Assembly: GCA_033961575.1 (NCBI GenBank)
Contig: CM066735.1
Coordinates: 33,251,501-33,315,500, forward strand
DNA length: 64,000 nucleotides
Direction of reading: 5' to 3'
DNA from: Aselliscus stoliczkanus
Lineage: Eukaryota; Chordata; Mammalia; Chiroptera; Hipposideridae
The notes beneath the pieces were generated by a model. The model made no database searches and had not been told where the DNA came from. It saw nothing but the letters and a program-made list of their open reading frames with translations. Both the position numbers and the translations under genes were made by a program. How positions within the stretch are numbered: the stretch's first letter is position 1; every line of letters starts with the position of its first letter. Positions 63,716-64,000 of the stretch are shown here, one piece after another.

Positions 63716-64000
63716 TTTTCTGCCACCCTGAAGTGGAGCAGTAGCTCTCGAAGTCAACCAAACTTTCTTTGAACAGCCTTGTGCAAAATCTGTGTGGCTC
63801 TTCTCACATTCTAATGACAAACCTCAGAGAACTGCCAGCTGCGTTTTCTAGAAAGGTTAATGATCACATCAGACAAGGTTACTGGTGCTCTGTGCTGTGG
63901 TTAGAGCCTCCCTCGGCCCCAAACCCCTCCTCCACTCTCCTCTCTCCTCCCCCTCTGTCACTCCCCTTTATTTCCATAAGCAAATATTGGTGAAATGAAG
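63716..64000 (-). promoter_or_regulatory. APELA 5' leader and possible proximal promoter
   Basis: Sequence upstream of the APELA start. It holds a pyrimidine-rich plus-strand tract at 63,905-63,970 (purine-rich on the sense strand) and an A/T-rich 'gaaataaag' on the minus strand near 63,967 that could serve as a weak TATA element. A minimal ATG-TGA lies at 63,809-63,804. The transcription start cannot be fixed from sequence and the window ends here. Confidence 0.35.

Noticed and set aside
63536..63820. A 94-residue minus-strand frame running through APELA exon 1
   Set aside because: It has no upstream in-frame ATG (it would start at TTG) and runs past the splice donor. The real product starts at 63,715 and is spliced to exon 2.

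Overview
This is nuclear DNA from a placental mammal. The evidence is intron-bearing vertebrate genes, ancient mammalian repeats (MIR, MER5A, L1) and dozens of young tRNA-derived SINEs beginning 'ggccggccgagtggc'. That SINE family, together with young L1 3' ends and mariner relics, points to a bat. A horseshoe or Old World leaf-nosed bat (rhinolophoid) is my best guess; this is inference from memory and no database was searched.

The window covers the TRIM60/TRIM61/TRIM75 - APELA neighbourhood (human 4q32.3). From left to right it holds: (1) 0-4 kb, repeats; (2) 4.1-5.7 kb, a promoter-like segment pointing left, an inverted copy of a segment at 25.0-26.0 kb; (3) 14.0-14.3 kb, a candidate CCAAT/TATA promoter; (4) 19,361-20,740 (+), an intact TRIM gene of the TRIM75/60/61 group that I cannot assign to a named orthologue; (5) 25.0-26.0 kb, a TATA promoter with tandemly repeated downstream units, then TRIM75 at 27,417-28,829 (+); (6) 32,251-33,689 (+), a decayed fourth TRIM copy split by SINEs; (7) TRIM60 (TRIM60/61 type) at 38,780-40,201 (-), with an inferred non-coding first exon and TATA-less promoter near 43.9-44.0 kb; (8) 44-62 kb, a gene-poor stretch; (9) APELA (ELABELA/Toddler), a 54-residue hormone precursor encoded in two small exons on the minus strand (63,715-63,640 and 62,278-62,190).

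The three intact TRIM proteins share one plan, with strictly collinear N-terminal halves: RING at residues 16-56, B-box 2 at 97-128, coiled coil, and PRY-SPRY from about residue 293. Each coding region lies in a single exon with 5' non-coding exons inferred upstream. The cluster shows repeated local duplication: two TRIM genes share the same LTR-like 3' flank, one copy is dying, and one promoter is present twice in opposite orientations.

Most remaining sequence is retroelement. SINEs form four modular classes, called here A (about 430 bp, ending AATAAAATCTTT), B (about 110 bp head only), C (about 140 bp, 'gagctgagctgcc') and D (about 480 bp, with three tRNA-like units). Many retain target-site duplications, several pile up at one target, and some cut host features such as an RPL31 pseudogene, the TRIM pseudogene and the TRIM promoters.
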